Positions 1 to 7,859 of a stretch of DNA of 64,000 nucleotides are shown piece after piece. Under the pieces are notes generated by a model, which saw only the letters and a program-made list of their open reading frames with translations, was not told where the DNA came from and made no database searches. Every line of letters begins with the position of its first letter. Within the stretch, counting starts at the first letter, position 1. Source of the stretch: Candidatus Obscuribacterales bacterium (GTDB lineage Bacteria > Cyanobacteriota > Vampirovibrionia > Obscuribacterales > Obscuribacteraceae); contig JAIETF010000037.1 in the NCBI GenBank assembly GCA_019745415.1, positions 62,001 to 126,000 on the forward strand, written 5' to 3'. Position numbers and translations under genes: made by a program.

Positions 1-1081
1 GCGAACCTTGCATAGAATCCATCGCTGAATTTAGTTCAGCTCTAAGTCTATTCGCCTCAGCCAGCTGCATTCGAATCTCACTTTCGGTCGCTTCACTCTC
101 TTTCTTCCAGTCAAACTTTAGGGCAATAGAAGCAATTTGCAGATTGTCTGAAAGTCTGAGCATACCGGAATGTTCCAGTGCTTCTGGACTTTGCCCTTCT
201 GGTGTTGACCAATAGGCTATAAGTCTTCTAATCGCTTCTTTGGAAACAGTTTCATTGTGATCTTGGGCTGCATAAAGCAATATTCTTTCGCGGTCTTTAG
301 CCGGAAACCTGTCCGCCAGCTCCAGAGCCGTGAGCTTTATGTTTTCGGTGATTTCAGTCTGGCTGTGGTTATACCTAAATCCTAAGGGTTCAGGATCTCC
401 TAGCATTTCGCCAACCATAGCTACACGGCTGGTTTGCGACTTTTGTAATGTCAGCCAGAGCATTTGGAAGACGTCTCGGCAGATCTCAGTAGAGAATTGT
501 TTATCAATCTCAGTTGCTAGCAAGAGAATGTCTACCGGCACGGTCAGCCCGTTCAAGACCATATACTGCCAATGTTCTTGCTCTAGTCTCTCTATGAACA
601 AATTTCGGGCAGCAATTTTGTTCACCTTGTTGAATAGTACTTTTAATGCTTTGCTTGCTGCTTTTGAATAGCCTCTAGCAATCTTTTCTAATAGGAGGAC
701 TTGAGTCTTATAGGCCTGAGGATTTGCTTTGAAATCATACTCTTCGAAGTCGGCAAGTCCATGCACTGCAATCATCGAAAGCTCATCATCTGTGCAGTTC
801 GAAGCACGAGCCGCCAGCTCTAAGTAATTTTTTTGCTTGACTAGGAGTTTTAGCTGAATTCTTTGTTCTTGCAGTTCGGATTCTGAAAGCTCACCCGCTG
901 CCTTTAGTTTTGTGGATGTTGTGCCGTCATCATCATCATCAATGAATTTTAGTTTTGCGCTTTCTGTCTTCCCTAGTATTCGAAAGCCCCCGCTGTTGCT
1001 CTTTAATGATTGCAACAACTGATTCGCTGCCGTGACAAGCAGGTTTTGAAATCTATTTGGAGCAGACCTTGGATTAGACAT
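1..1081 (-). CDS. Partial hypothetical protein, helical-repeat-like, runs off the left edge
   Basis: Reading the minus strand from an ATG at 1081 gives 360 codons without a stop up to the window edge, so the 3' end is missing. The product starts MSNPRSAPNR, has an acidic run of five Asp near residue 48, and continues as Leu/Ala/Glu-rich amphipathic helices such as LLVKQKNYLELAARAS and RRLIAYWSTPE. The last visible residues look like the start of a coiled coil (QLAEANRLRAELNSAMDS). No signal peptide or membrane segment is seen. The helical periodicity suggests a HEAT/TPR-like scaffold, but no family is recognised. It lies 137 bp downstream of the DUF4286 gene on the same strand and may share its transcript. 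Confidence 0.75.
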   Translation of the reverse strand, partial: MSNPRSAPNRFQNLLVTAANQLLQSLKSNSGGFRILGKTESAKLKFIDDDDDGTTSTKLKAAGELSESELQEQRIQLKLLVKQKNYLELAARASNCTDDELSMIAVHGLADFEEYDFKANPQAYKTQVLLLEKIARGYSKAASKALKVLFNKVNKIAARNLFIERLEQEHWQYMVLNGLTVPVDILLLATEIDKQFSTEICRDVFQMLWLTLQKSQTSRVAMVGEMLGDPEPLGFRYNHSQTEITENIKLTALELADRFPAKDRERILLYAAQDHNETVSKEAIRRLIAYWSTPEGQSPEALEHSGMLRLSDNLQIASIALKFDWKKESEATESEIRMQLAEANRLRAELNSAMDSMQGS

Positions 1082-1218
1082 TTTCTGCACCTGGGATTTT
1101 TACGGCTGGTGTCTCTGCTCTGCTGGATTCAACTAGGTGGTGTTGTCATTAATATTACAGTCCGTCTTGTCTGGATAACAGGGGGAAAATACGCATCAGA
1201 ACCTACTCAAGCAGCTGT

Positions 1219-1560
1219 TTAGGGGCTCGTTTCTGTGTCGATACCGGCTCCTGCGAGAGGGGTCAAGATCCTTCTCGTCGCCTTAAACTGGTTTCCGAAT
1301 AGGTCAATGGATTCTTGTCTCATTTCCTTGGCGGGTCCTTGTAAATACTCATTCAGACAACCGATATCATCGACGATGTAATGGATTGTCCAGAGGGTTA
1401 GGTCTTCCGCAAGGTTTTCTATTTGCGGGTCTCTATAAAACCAGTATGCGTGTCTAAAGCCCCTAAATTTGAGCATCTTCTCCAGATGAGAGGGAAGCCA
1501 TCCTGCGTACTTGAATTTGACTGATTCGTTAACTTCTAAATTGACTTCGTAAATTAGCAT
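1219..1560 (-). CDS. DUF4286 family protein
   Basis: A 113-residue soluble protein. The start MLIYEVNLEVNESV followed by WLPSHLEKMLKFRGF is the pattern of the DUF4286 family, small ferredoxin-like-fold proteins that begin with a beta strand, then an acidic linker and an LxxH-x-MLxxxGF helix. The middle (DLTLWTIHYIVDDIGCLNEYL) matches the family's typical VxY.v.s...L..Y segment. The length is normal for the family. The biochemical role of DUF4286 is unknown. It is transcribed toward the truncated helical-repeat gene at the left edge. The ATG start has only a weak purine tract (GAGAAA) upstream. Confidence 0.7.
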   Translation of the reverse strand: MLIYEVNLEVNESVKFKYAGWLPSHLEKMLKFRGFRHAYWFYRDPQIENLAEDLTLWTIHYIVDDIGCLNEYLQGPAKEMRQESIDLFGNQFKATRRILTPLAGAGIDTETSP

Positions 1561-1827
1561 TTTGATTTCTCGGGTAACTAGTTCTTTGTTTCTAGTGGGA
1601 TTAAGGATAACTCTTTTGCGTATGGTGAGTTAATGTTCTTTCTTATCCAATTTTCTATGCTGGAAGCATGATTATACGTGGCTTTGGGCTCGATTTTCGA
1701 TTTTAGTGGTGTCTGTTTCTGGAAATTAAACGATAACCCTTTACTTCAAATTTAATATCGCTGCGTTGAACTTTTTGTCTGTTTTTTACGTTTATGTTGG
1801 TGAGACCCTGAGGAGAGGGAAAGCTGT

Positions 1828-3273
1828 ATGCCTGCCCCGCAAGATAATCTTTCCGTTTTGTACCGCATAAAAATGTCAAACCATAAAGCGCTAGACATTA
1901 GAGAGCGTGTTATGTACGAGTGGGTAGAGTTCTGTAAGGAATTTCCTAGCTCGGAGCACTGTTGGAATGATCTAGTTTTATCGTTGCAGGCTGCCGGCCA
2001 GCTTCTTTGCCGGGAATGCGGCAAAGTTGACTTGGAGTTTAGAGATGGAAACAGAATATGGTACTGTCCAGAGTGTTCAATTGATGGACGAGTGACAGCT
2101 GGGACCTTCTTTCAGAGGGTGCGGAAGCTGCGCCCCTGGTATGCAGCAATGTGGTTGTGCAGCCGTGGCGTAATAGTAAGCGCTAGCTGGTTCGCTGACT
2201 TCATCGGTATTGCAAAGTCTACTTCCTTTAACGTATTCCAGTCTATTCTCTTTGCCGTAAAGGACCGATGGGGGGAGCGTGGAGCAGTTGTATCAACAAG
2301 GCACTTCGTAGACCTGTATATCAAAAGAAGTATCGCATCTTCGAAGTTTGCTCATCCCATGCTCGAAGAAAACGATGCCCAAGACGATTTCTGGCTTAGG
2401 CAGAGGACGAGTGGTTCAAATAGCGATGCTCCTGATATTGGTTCAGATGAAGATCTAGCGCAGAGTGATTCTCTTGTTTGTGGGATTTGCCATAGCACAG
2501 TATCTTGTTGCTGTCAGTTTGGCGCTGGCGACTCAGGTTCAGAGGGAAAGTCCAATGTTCAGAATTCGTCTATACAATTGGTCTCGAATGAAGAAGCTGT
2601 TGGCGACGACGAAAGAACAATTTTGGAGGTTATTTCGAGAGGGAAAGTATCTCTGGATCAACTTGTTGAGTTCAGTGGCTTTGATGTGCCTAGGTTAAAT
2701 CAAGTATTGACCATGCTTGAGTTTGCTGGCTCGATAAGGTCATTGCCCGGCGGTCTATTTGAATTGGTTTCGGCTGGAAATAGATATGGTGTGGGTCCGA
2801 ATTTGGTGCACTTTGGCAAAAGAACAGCCGGTGGTTGGGCCGGCAATGGGTTTGGCTCTCAGTCGTTTTCGTCAGTTGATTCTCGCGGTCCGTCTGACAG
2901 TGAAGCGATGTGTAGAATGTTAGGATGCCAATTTTGTTTAGAGTTGGAACAAAACCCCGACGTGCTCAAGCCCGACGCTCAGTCCGTGGTGAATGTAAAC
3001 GTAAGGGGAAGTGCTGCACACAGTCTGTTCTCGAAATCTCTGGTGCTATCGCTTCTTGGTTTTGTTCAGCAGTTACAGAATATGTGCTCTGGAATAAGCA
3101 GGCGTAGGCTTGAGTTGTATCTCGCCCATCGCTACCTGATGGAGATGGTTAGTTTTGAGCAGAATGGAATACGGTCGCTTATTCATACTTGTCTTGATTT
3201 TGGACCCGTAGAGGCGGATCACTTGCGAAAGTTGCAACCAGAGGTTTCAGCTCTTTATTTTGTTGTAGCTTGA
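1828..3273 (+). CDS. IS1595-type zinc ribbon fused to a DprA-type winged helix
   Basis: A 481-residue protein with parts from two unrelated families. Residues about 55-150 match the N-terminal module of IS1595-family transposases: a zinc ribbon with Cys61, Cys64, Cys80 and Cys83, then GRVTAGTFFQRVR and a helix-turn-helix-like stretch. The expected DDE catalytic domain is not seen. Instead there is an acidic, low-complexity linker with a second Cys cluster (residues 218-229). Residues about 261-313 resemble the DprA C-terminal winged helix (ILEVISRGKVSLDQLVEFSG, then LEFAGSIRSLPGGLFEL). The C-terminal 160 residues are not recognised. The start is supported by GAGGAGAGG nine bases upstream. A DNA- or RNA-binding regulator derived from a transposase is plausible; activity as a transposase is unlikely. 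Confidence 0.7.
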   Translation: MPAPQDNLSVLYRIKMSNHKALDIRERVMYEWVEFCKEFPSSEHCWNDLVLSLQAAGQLLCRECGKVDLEFRDGNRIWYCPECSIDGRVTAGTFFQRVRKLRPWYAAMWLCSRGVIVSASWFADFIGIAKSTSFNVFQSILFAVKDRWGERGAVVSTRHFVDLYIKRSIASSKFAHPMLEENDAQDDFWLRQRTSGSNSDAPDIGSDEDLAQSDSLVCGICHSTVSCCCQFGAGDSGSEGKSNVQNSSIQLVSNEEAVGDDERTILEVISRGKVSLDQLVEFSGFDVPRLNQVLTMLEFAGSIRSLPGGLFELVSAGNRYGVGPNLVHFGKRTAGGWAGNGFGSQSFSSVDSRGPSDSEAMCRMLGCQFCLELEQNPDVLKPDAQSVVNVNVRGSAAHSLFSKSLVLSLLGFVQQLQNMCSGISRRRLELYLAHRYLMEMVSFEQNGIRSLIHTCLDFGPVEADHLRKLQPEVSALYFVVA

Positions 3274-3293
3274 GGTTGCTCATTAGCTATTGG

Positions 3294-4544
3294 CTATTGG
3301 CTCTTGCCTCGTCCTTCAATCTTTAGTTTTCGATCAATCCACAAATGCTGGGGCTCCAGGTTCTTGTTTCGCTCAGTGGTGATGGTCTCGCATTGAGTTT
3401 CGATTGACACGGCTTTGCCGAGTAAGAACAGTTGGTCGTGTAGGTTTAGAGTCGTATCGCAGTGACTTGGCAGCAGAATTACTAGGTCGCCTGGTTCTAG
3501 TGCTCTATTAGGGCGCCGTCCTTCCTCGAATGCGGATGATGTTTCCAGCTTCGAGAGTAGTCCATGTTCGTCACCGGCCGGGCTGTAATTGTAGTCTTGG
3601 TGAGGCTCTACAGGTCTAGCGTTGCCCATGTCGGTGCTCAGGCTTTTCAGTCCGGCGTCAACTACTATTCGATCTTCAAAAGCGCTTATAACGGTTGCTG
3701 CAACCGCCAGTGCGTTGGCAAATTGATTGCCGTTCGAACTTTTATATGAAGCATCCATAGTGCAGAAGCTGCCAGGCTGAACTTCGGTTATGTATTGATT
3801 GCTGGCGCAAGTAAGGAAAGAGCCTGTTCCGCCTGTAGTGATCGTTTGAAAGAGAAATTCGTCGGCTTTAAGGGCGCTTTCAATCTGTAGTTTCAGTGTT
3901 GTGAGTATGTGCATGGCTTTCAGGCATTGCTCTTGCATTTGCTCAGGTCTTGCCTGTTGAATATGTCCTTCGTAGCCTTGCAGCCCTATTAGTTGTAAAT
4001 GTTGGCAAGACAAGATTTCTTCGGCGAGGGCTAGAACTTTGTCATAGTCTGGATCTATACCGCATCTATTCTGTCCCACATTAATGTCAATCAGAACTTT
4101 TAGCTGGTGCTTTAGCCCTGTTTTGGCGCACCACTCGTTCAGTGGGGGAATCGAGAGTTGGTTGTCGACTACAATCTTTAGTTCTGAATTTCGGGCTGCA
4201 AGAGTCATAAGCTTGTTTAGCTTTGCCGACCCGGCTATCTCGGTTGTTACTAGTATGTCGTCTATGCCGCCTTGCATCATTACTTCCGCTTCGCTCAGCT
4301 TAGCAACGCAGATGCCTGTGGCTCCCATATCAATTAGTATTCGAGCCAATTGCGGGGACTTAATGCTTTTGCAATGCGGCCTGATTTTAATTTTGGAATT
4401 TGTCTTCCTCAAAGACGAGAAAGCAAGTTTTGTATTCTCCACGAAGAGATCGAGATCGAGCAATAGTGCTGGGGTATCGAAATCAGGGTGATTAAGGAGG
4501 TTGTCTCTTTTCAGTTTTTCAAGCCATGTATCTTGCAAGTCCAT
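3294..4544 (-). CDS. DSD1-family PLP enzyme (D-threonine aldolase / D-serine dehydratase-like)
   Basis: A 416-residue fold-type III (alanine-racemase-like) PLP enzyme. The N-terminal barrel opens with DTPALLLDLD, and Lys59 in RPHCKS is the expected Schiff-base lysine. The glycine-rich ITTGGTGSF loop should bind the cofactor phosphate. Near the C-terminus LLPSHCDTT (His361, Cys362) is the zinc site seen in D-serine dehydratases and D-threonine aldolases. The family removes or cleaves D-amino acids in the cytoplasm; the exact substrate cannot be read from sequence. It converges on the zinc-ribbon fusion gene (20-bp gap) and is divergent from the MarR gene, so the 169-bp gap after its start holds both promoters. 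Confidence 0.85.
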   Translation of the reverse strand: MDLQDTWLEKLKRDNLLNHPDFDTPALLLDLDLFVENTKLAFSSLRKTNSKIKIRPHCKSIKSPQLARILIDMGATGICVAKLSEAEVMMQGGIDDILVTTEIAGSAKLNKLMTLAARNSELKIVVDNQLSIPPLNEWCAKTGLKHQLKVLIDINVGQNRCGIDPDYDKVLALAEEILSCQHLQLIGLQGYEGHIQQARPEQMQEQCLKAMHILTTLKLQIESALKADEFLFQTITTGGTGSFLTCASNQYITEVQPGSFCTMDASYKSSNGNQFANALAVAATVISAFEDRIVVDAGLKSLSTDMGNARPVEPHQDYNYSPAGDEHGLLSKLETSSAFEEGRRPNRALEPGDLVILLPSHCDTTLNLHDQLFLLGKAVSIETQCETITTERNKNLEPQHLWIDRKLKIEGRGKSQ

Positions 4545-4679
4545 GATTCAAATTCCAAGACCTCGTTGCCAGACCAAACCAATCTAGAAGTCGCCTGGCA
4601 AAGGATAGCAGATACATTGTCGTATTTTGGGTCAGAGCGCCTTGTCGAAGCCTCGATGTAAAGAATCTCAAAGAAAAGA

Positions 4680-4695
4680 ATCTTGAATTCAAGAT
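4680..4695. promoter_or_regulatory. Perfect 16-bp palindrome, candidate MarR operator
   Basis: ATCTTGAATTCAAGAT is a perfect palindrome 19 bp before the marR-like ATG. MarR proteins bind palindromes of about this size as dimers, often over their own promoter. It overlaps the likely -35 region of a promoter whose -10 is TAATAT at 4702-4707. The link to the adjacent regulator is an inference. Confidence 0.6.
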
Positions 4696-4701
4696 ATTTG
4701 C

Positions 4702-4707
4702 TAATAT
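4702..4707 (+). promoter_or_regulatory. Candidate -10 box of the marR-pirin operon
   Basis: TAATAT lies 7 bases before the ATG at 4714. Initiation 6-8 bases downstream would place the transcript start at or next to the A of the start codon, and no Shine-Dalgarno sequence is present. This would give a leaderless or nearly leaderless mRNA. Confidence 0.4.
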
Positions 4708-4713
4708 GCTTTT

Positions 4714-5163
4714 ATGAACAATGAGAAATTAGATTTGGCTACTAAACTCTGGCTCGTTCTTTATAAAGCAGAACGGGCGTTGGAACGTCGTGCCTTGGAG
4801 AGTATTGAAAGTCTTGGTATTACTGGCACCGACTTTGCAATTTTGGAAGTCTTGTTGCATAAAGGCCCTTTACCAATAAATACAATAGGACGGAAAGTGC
4901 TCCTCACCAGTGGTTCGATAACGACAGCCGTAGACCGGCTTGAAGTTCGTGGACTTGTTTCTCGTAGTTTTGATGCTGCCGACCGTCGAATTCGGATAGT
5001 TGCCTTGACTAAGGATGGGGCTCGCGCTGCTTCTGCATCTTTCAAAGAGCATCAGCGACATCTTCAAAAAGCCATAGAAGTACTTTCGGAGAGAGAGCAG
5101 ATTCAGCTCATTACTTTGCTGAAGAAGCTCGGTAAAGGAGTGGAATCTGATGATGAAAAGTAG
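4714..5163 (+). CDS. MarR-family transcriptional regulator
   Basis: A 149-residue winged-helix regulator of normal MarR size. The N-terminal dimerisation helix (LATKLWLVLYKAERALERRALES) leads into FAILEVLLHKGPLPINTIGRKVLLTSGSITTAVDRLEVRGLV, the classic MarR helix-turn-helix, then the wing DRRIRIVALTKDG. It probably represses its own operon through the palindrome at 4680-4695. The 3' end overlaps the pirin gene by 14 bp, so the two are translationally coupled, and the pirin or its substrate is probably tied to the inducing signal. The effector is unknown. The start lacks a ribosome-binding site. Confidence 0.88.
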   Translation: MNNEKLDLATKLWLVLYKAERALERRALESIESLGITGTDFAILEVLLHKGPLPINTIGRKVLLTSGSITTAVDRLEVRGLVSRSFDAADRRIRIVALTKDGARAASASFKEHQRHLQKAIEVLSEREQIQLITLLKKLGKGVESDDEK

Positions 5164-6214
5164 TAATTCAGGACAACGCCCTCTTCCCCATGGGGAAGTA
5201 GGTTCGACTTTTCAGGCGTCCCGCGCTGTTTCTTTTGTCGTATCGAGTCGCTTTGTTCGAGAAGGGGCTGGTTTTGCTGTCGCACGACCATTTCCGATCG
5301 CCGGATTGGAGCAGCTAGATCCTTTCTTGCTTTTAGACCACATGCTACCCGAACAACTTTCGCCCGGTCAGGCAAAAGGGGCTCCAGACCATCCGCACCG
5401 AGGCTTTGAAACTGTAACTTATTTGTTGGCAGGTGAAATGGAGCATCGAGATTCCGCTGGAAATAGTGGTTCCTTGAGGCCCGGTGACGTGCAGTGGATG
5501 ACTGCTGGGTCTGGTGTGATCCATTCTGAAATGCCATCTAAGGCTCTGCTCAGGGATGGAGGAGTCTTGCATGGCTTTCAGCTTTGGGTTAATCTGCCGG
5601 CTTCTAAGAAGATGATGCCGCCGCGTTACCAGGATTTGAAGAGTGAGTTCATCAAAGAAATCGAAAGCGAAGACGGACTTAAGCGAGTTCGGTTAATAGC
5701 TGGCAAATTTGAAAATCACGACTCTGCCTGCATTACAGAAATCCCCATAGTTTATCTTCATGTACGTTTATTAAAGAATGGCGTTTTTGAGTACCAGCCC
5801 GAGCCTGACCATACAGTGCTTGCCTATTTTTTCGGAGGGCAAACTTTTTTGGCAGCTTCGCCGCGGAAGGAGGACTCCACTTTGTCTAAGCCTTCTGGCA
5901 TTTCATTAAAGCTGAATGGAACCGGTGCAGTGGTCCCTACTAGAACGGGCGGGGATTCTTCACTAGGTTCAGCCTCTCTAGCTTCAGCGTCGTCGCCAAT
6001 TTGGCCGGTGCAAGCAGAAGAGTTGGCTGTTTTCGAGCAGTCTTCTCTGCCTGTTCGTATCTTCAATGAGTCGGATGAAACTTTAGAGTTTCTCTTCTTG
6101 GTCGGCAAGCCGATTGGTGAACCGGTGGCAAGATATGGTCCCTTTGTAATGAATACGAGGAAGGAGATTGAACAGGCTGTGCTTGACTTTCAGAGTGGTA
6201 AGTTTGTTTCGTAG
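5150..6214 (+). CDS. Pirin family protein
   Basis: A 354-residue bicupin. The N-terminal cupin has the pirin metal motif DHPHRGFETVTYLL (His81, His83) and GSGVIHSE (His125, Glu127), the usual four iron/metal ligands. The C-terminal cupin carries DHTVLAYFFGG and ends PFVMNTRKEIEQAVLDFQ, the conserved pirin tail. Pirins act as metal-dependent quercetinases or redox-sensing co-regulators; which applies here is not visible. Residues about 237-290 form a Ser/Thr/Gly-rich insertion that makes the protein longer than the usual 230-300. It starts inside the marR gene (ATGATG, with AAGGAG nine bases before). A stretch of short repeats follows. Confidence 0.9.
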   Translation: MMKSSNSGQRPLPHGEVGSTFQASRAVSFVVSSRFVREGAGFAVARPFPIAGLEQLDPFLLLDHMLPEQLSPGQAKGAPDHPHRGFETVTYLLAGEMEHRDSAGNSGSLRPGDVQWMTAGSGVIHSEMPSKALLRDGGVLHGFQLWVNLPASKKMMPPRYQDLKSEFIKEIESEDGLKRVRLIAGKFENHDSACITEIPIVYLHVRLLKNGVFEYQPEPDHTVLAYFFGGQTFLAASPRKEDSTLSKPSGISLKLNGTGAVVPTRTGGDSSLGSASLASASSPIWPVQAEELAVFEQSSLPVRIFNESDETLEFLFLVGKPIGEPVARYGPFVMNTRKEIEQAVLDFQSGKFVS

Positions 6215-6234
6215 ATTGCTCGACTGCCGAACTA

Positions 6235-6300
6235 CCAGTTGCCTAACTGCTTAAGTGCTTAAGTGCCTAACTGCTTAAGTGCTCAACTGCTTTAGTGCTT
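6235..6300. repeat. Degenerate short tandem repeats (AACTGCTTAAGTGC-like)
   Basis: About 66 bp made of imperfect alternating units of CTAACTGCTTAAGTG and TTAAGTGC. It fills the gap between the stop codons of the convergent pirin and MshEN-like genes and touches the last codons of the latter. It is probably a slippage-prone repeat. Confidence 0.7.
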
Positions 6301-7564
6301 AGCTGCGACGGCGGTTTAGGGCTGAATCGGCATCGACGCCAAAGTCTTTGCAGTATTTCAATATATCAGTGGCTTCTTCCAGCATGATTGCTTCCATGCG
6401 CAGCAGATAAAGCACACGCGCCGTGCACAGAGCCAGTGCATCGTCGAGATGTTGTCTGTGCACTAGGGCGGCTAGATATTCCGTAAATGATGTTCTCTCG
6501 CCCAGTATCGACCTGATTGCTTCTAGATTGCTTTGGCTGCAGAGACCTAGTGCTCTAAGCAGTGCTTCTAGTGTTTCTATGTCGCCTGCGTCGAGAACCA
6601 GGGCCGCCAGTTCGGCTAGCGATTGACTTAGTTCTTCTCTGTTGAGAATCGACCGTTTTAAGACTGATGGTGCGTGCACTATGGCTAGGCGCTCCTGTCT
6701 GACTAGGTCTTGCAGCAGCAAGGTGCGGCTTAGGGTGTTTTCGTCTATCTGTCCCATGTTTATTAGTTCGACACCAATCTGGCTGCCCTTAAGTAGGGCT
6801 AGTTCGAGGGCGGAGATTATCGAAGATTTTTGCGCCAGTCCGGCTTTGACTAGTATTTCGCCGGTACGAATTTGGGCGATTTGCACCGGTAATGTGCGAC
6901 CAGTTTGCTTGAGCGCAGTTTCGAAATCAATACCCCTTCTATAGCAAAGTACCAAGACCTCTAAGATATCGACTTTGGTCAGATAGCCGTCTCTTTCGTA
7001 GACCTGAGCCGTGAGCGCAGCCATGACTACTTCCGGATCGATTACCCCGGCATGGGTGATGATGCGTCCCAGTGGTAGTCCTGTTTCGCGCTGAGTCGCC
7101 AGATAGTTGTTCATAGCCTGACCGTCCACAGCTCCAGATTCGGTAAGTAGGGCGCTGAGCTGGGTCATGGAGCGAGGCTTGGGCGGCAAGATTGGTTGAT
7201 TTTCTTGACTTGTTCCGGCTAGTTCGGAAAGCGCGTCCAGGATAGTTTGGTTGCGCTCAACCGCCATGTGCAAACAGCGAGCCGCCGCCACTTCGGTAAT
7301 ACCTTCCTTCATGACTAGTGCGGCTGCTTCGAGGGCAAGTGTATTGAGATTTTCTTTGATATAGCCGGACATGACCAGCATCTTGAGAATGTTCAAGCCG
7401 GTCTGCCTGGACATGATTTCGCAGTCGGCATACTGTTCTCTTTTGATTAGACCAGCCTGGCAAAGCAGCGAGGCTGCCAGGTTCAGCTCTTCGGGGCGGT
7501 GCGTGCCGGCGGCGCCCTGGGAAGGTGCCGTAAACTTGCCTAATCTATCGTGGGGCGAATTCAT
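6299..7564 (-). CDS. MshEN / type II secretion ATPase N-domain-like repeat protein
   Basis: A 421-residue protein with no signal peptide or membrane segment. It is built of repeated helical units resembling the N-terminal domain of GspE/PilB/MshE ATPases. Typical pieces are ASLLCQAGLIKREQYADCEIMSRQTGLNILKMLVMSGYI (residues 30-68), LLTESGAVDGQAMNNYLATQRETGLPLGRIITHAGVI (about 140-175) and TGEILVKAGLAQKSSIISALELALLKGSQIGVELINMGQI (about 235-275). No Walker motifs follow, so it is not an ATPase. In secretion systems this fold docks onto partner subunits or binds cyclic di-GMP; whether it does so here is inference. The ATG start lies inside a tandem DNA repeat. Confidence 0.6.
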   Translation of the reverse strand: MNSPHDRLGKFTAPSQGAAGTHRPEELNLAASLLCQAGLIKREQYADCEIMSRQTGLNILKMLVMSGYIKENLNTLALEAAALVMKEGITEVAAARCLHMAVERNQTILDALSELAGTSQENQPILPPKPRSMTQLSALLTESGAVDGQAMNNYLATQRETGLPLGRIITHAGVIDPEVVMAALTAQVYERDGYLTKVDILEVLVLCYRRGIDFETALKQTGRTLPVQIAQIRTGEILVKAGLAQKSSIISALELALLKGSQIGVELINMGQIDENTLSRTLLLQDLVRQERLAIVHAPSVLKRSILNREELSQSLAELAALVLDAGDIETLEALLRALGLCSQSNLEAIRSILGERTSFTEYLAALVHRQHLDDALALCTARVLYLLRMEAIMLEEATDILKYCKDFGVDADSALNRRRS

Positions 7565-7672
7565 AAGTCCACAGGTTCAAAATTTCACTAGGTCAGAAGC
7601 GCACAATATCAAACGCTCATAAGTCTGCAGGTTCAAAATTTCACTAGGTCGGAAGCTCAAAATATCAAACGC
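7562..7672. repeat. Two tandem copies of a ~56-bp repeat, then short AAAAGCTC-type repeats
   Basis: Two adjacent, nearly identical units (about 7562-7616 and 7619-7672) share CATAAGTC, GCAGGTTC-like and AAAATTTCACTAGGTC. The first unit contains the start codon of the MshEN-like gene on the minus strand. Up to about 7730 the DNA goes on as degenerate AAAATCCAAAAGCCC repeats. The duplicated 5' region could hold a duplicated control site. Confidence 0.8.
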
Positions 7673-7859
7673 TTACAAGCCCAAAAGCTCCAAAATCCAA
7701 AAGCCCAAAAATCCAAAAGCTCACTTCTATTGTCTCATCTGCTTTCAACAAATTGAAAGTATTGTCGCTATTGGTCTGGGCATAAGTCATAGTTGTTATT
7801 GTCAAGGTGGCTTGGCAGTCTCTTTGTGGTAATCTGGCTTAGGTGTTGGAGAGGTTTTG

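Noticed and set aside
5103..5537. A 144-codon minus-strand frame over the marR-pirin junction
   Set aside because: Both sense genes have clear family motifs and the antisense product has none.
7562..7672. CRISPR array or IS
   Set aside because: Two adjacent units without spacers and without a transposase; a simple tandem duplication.
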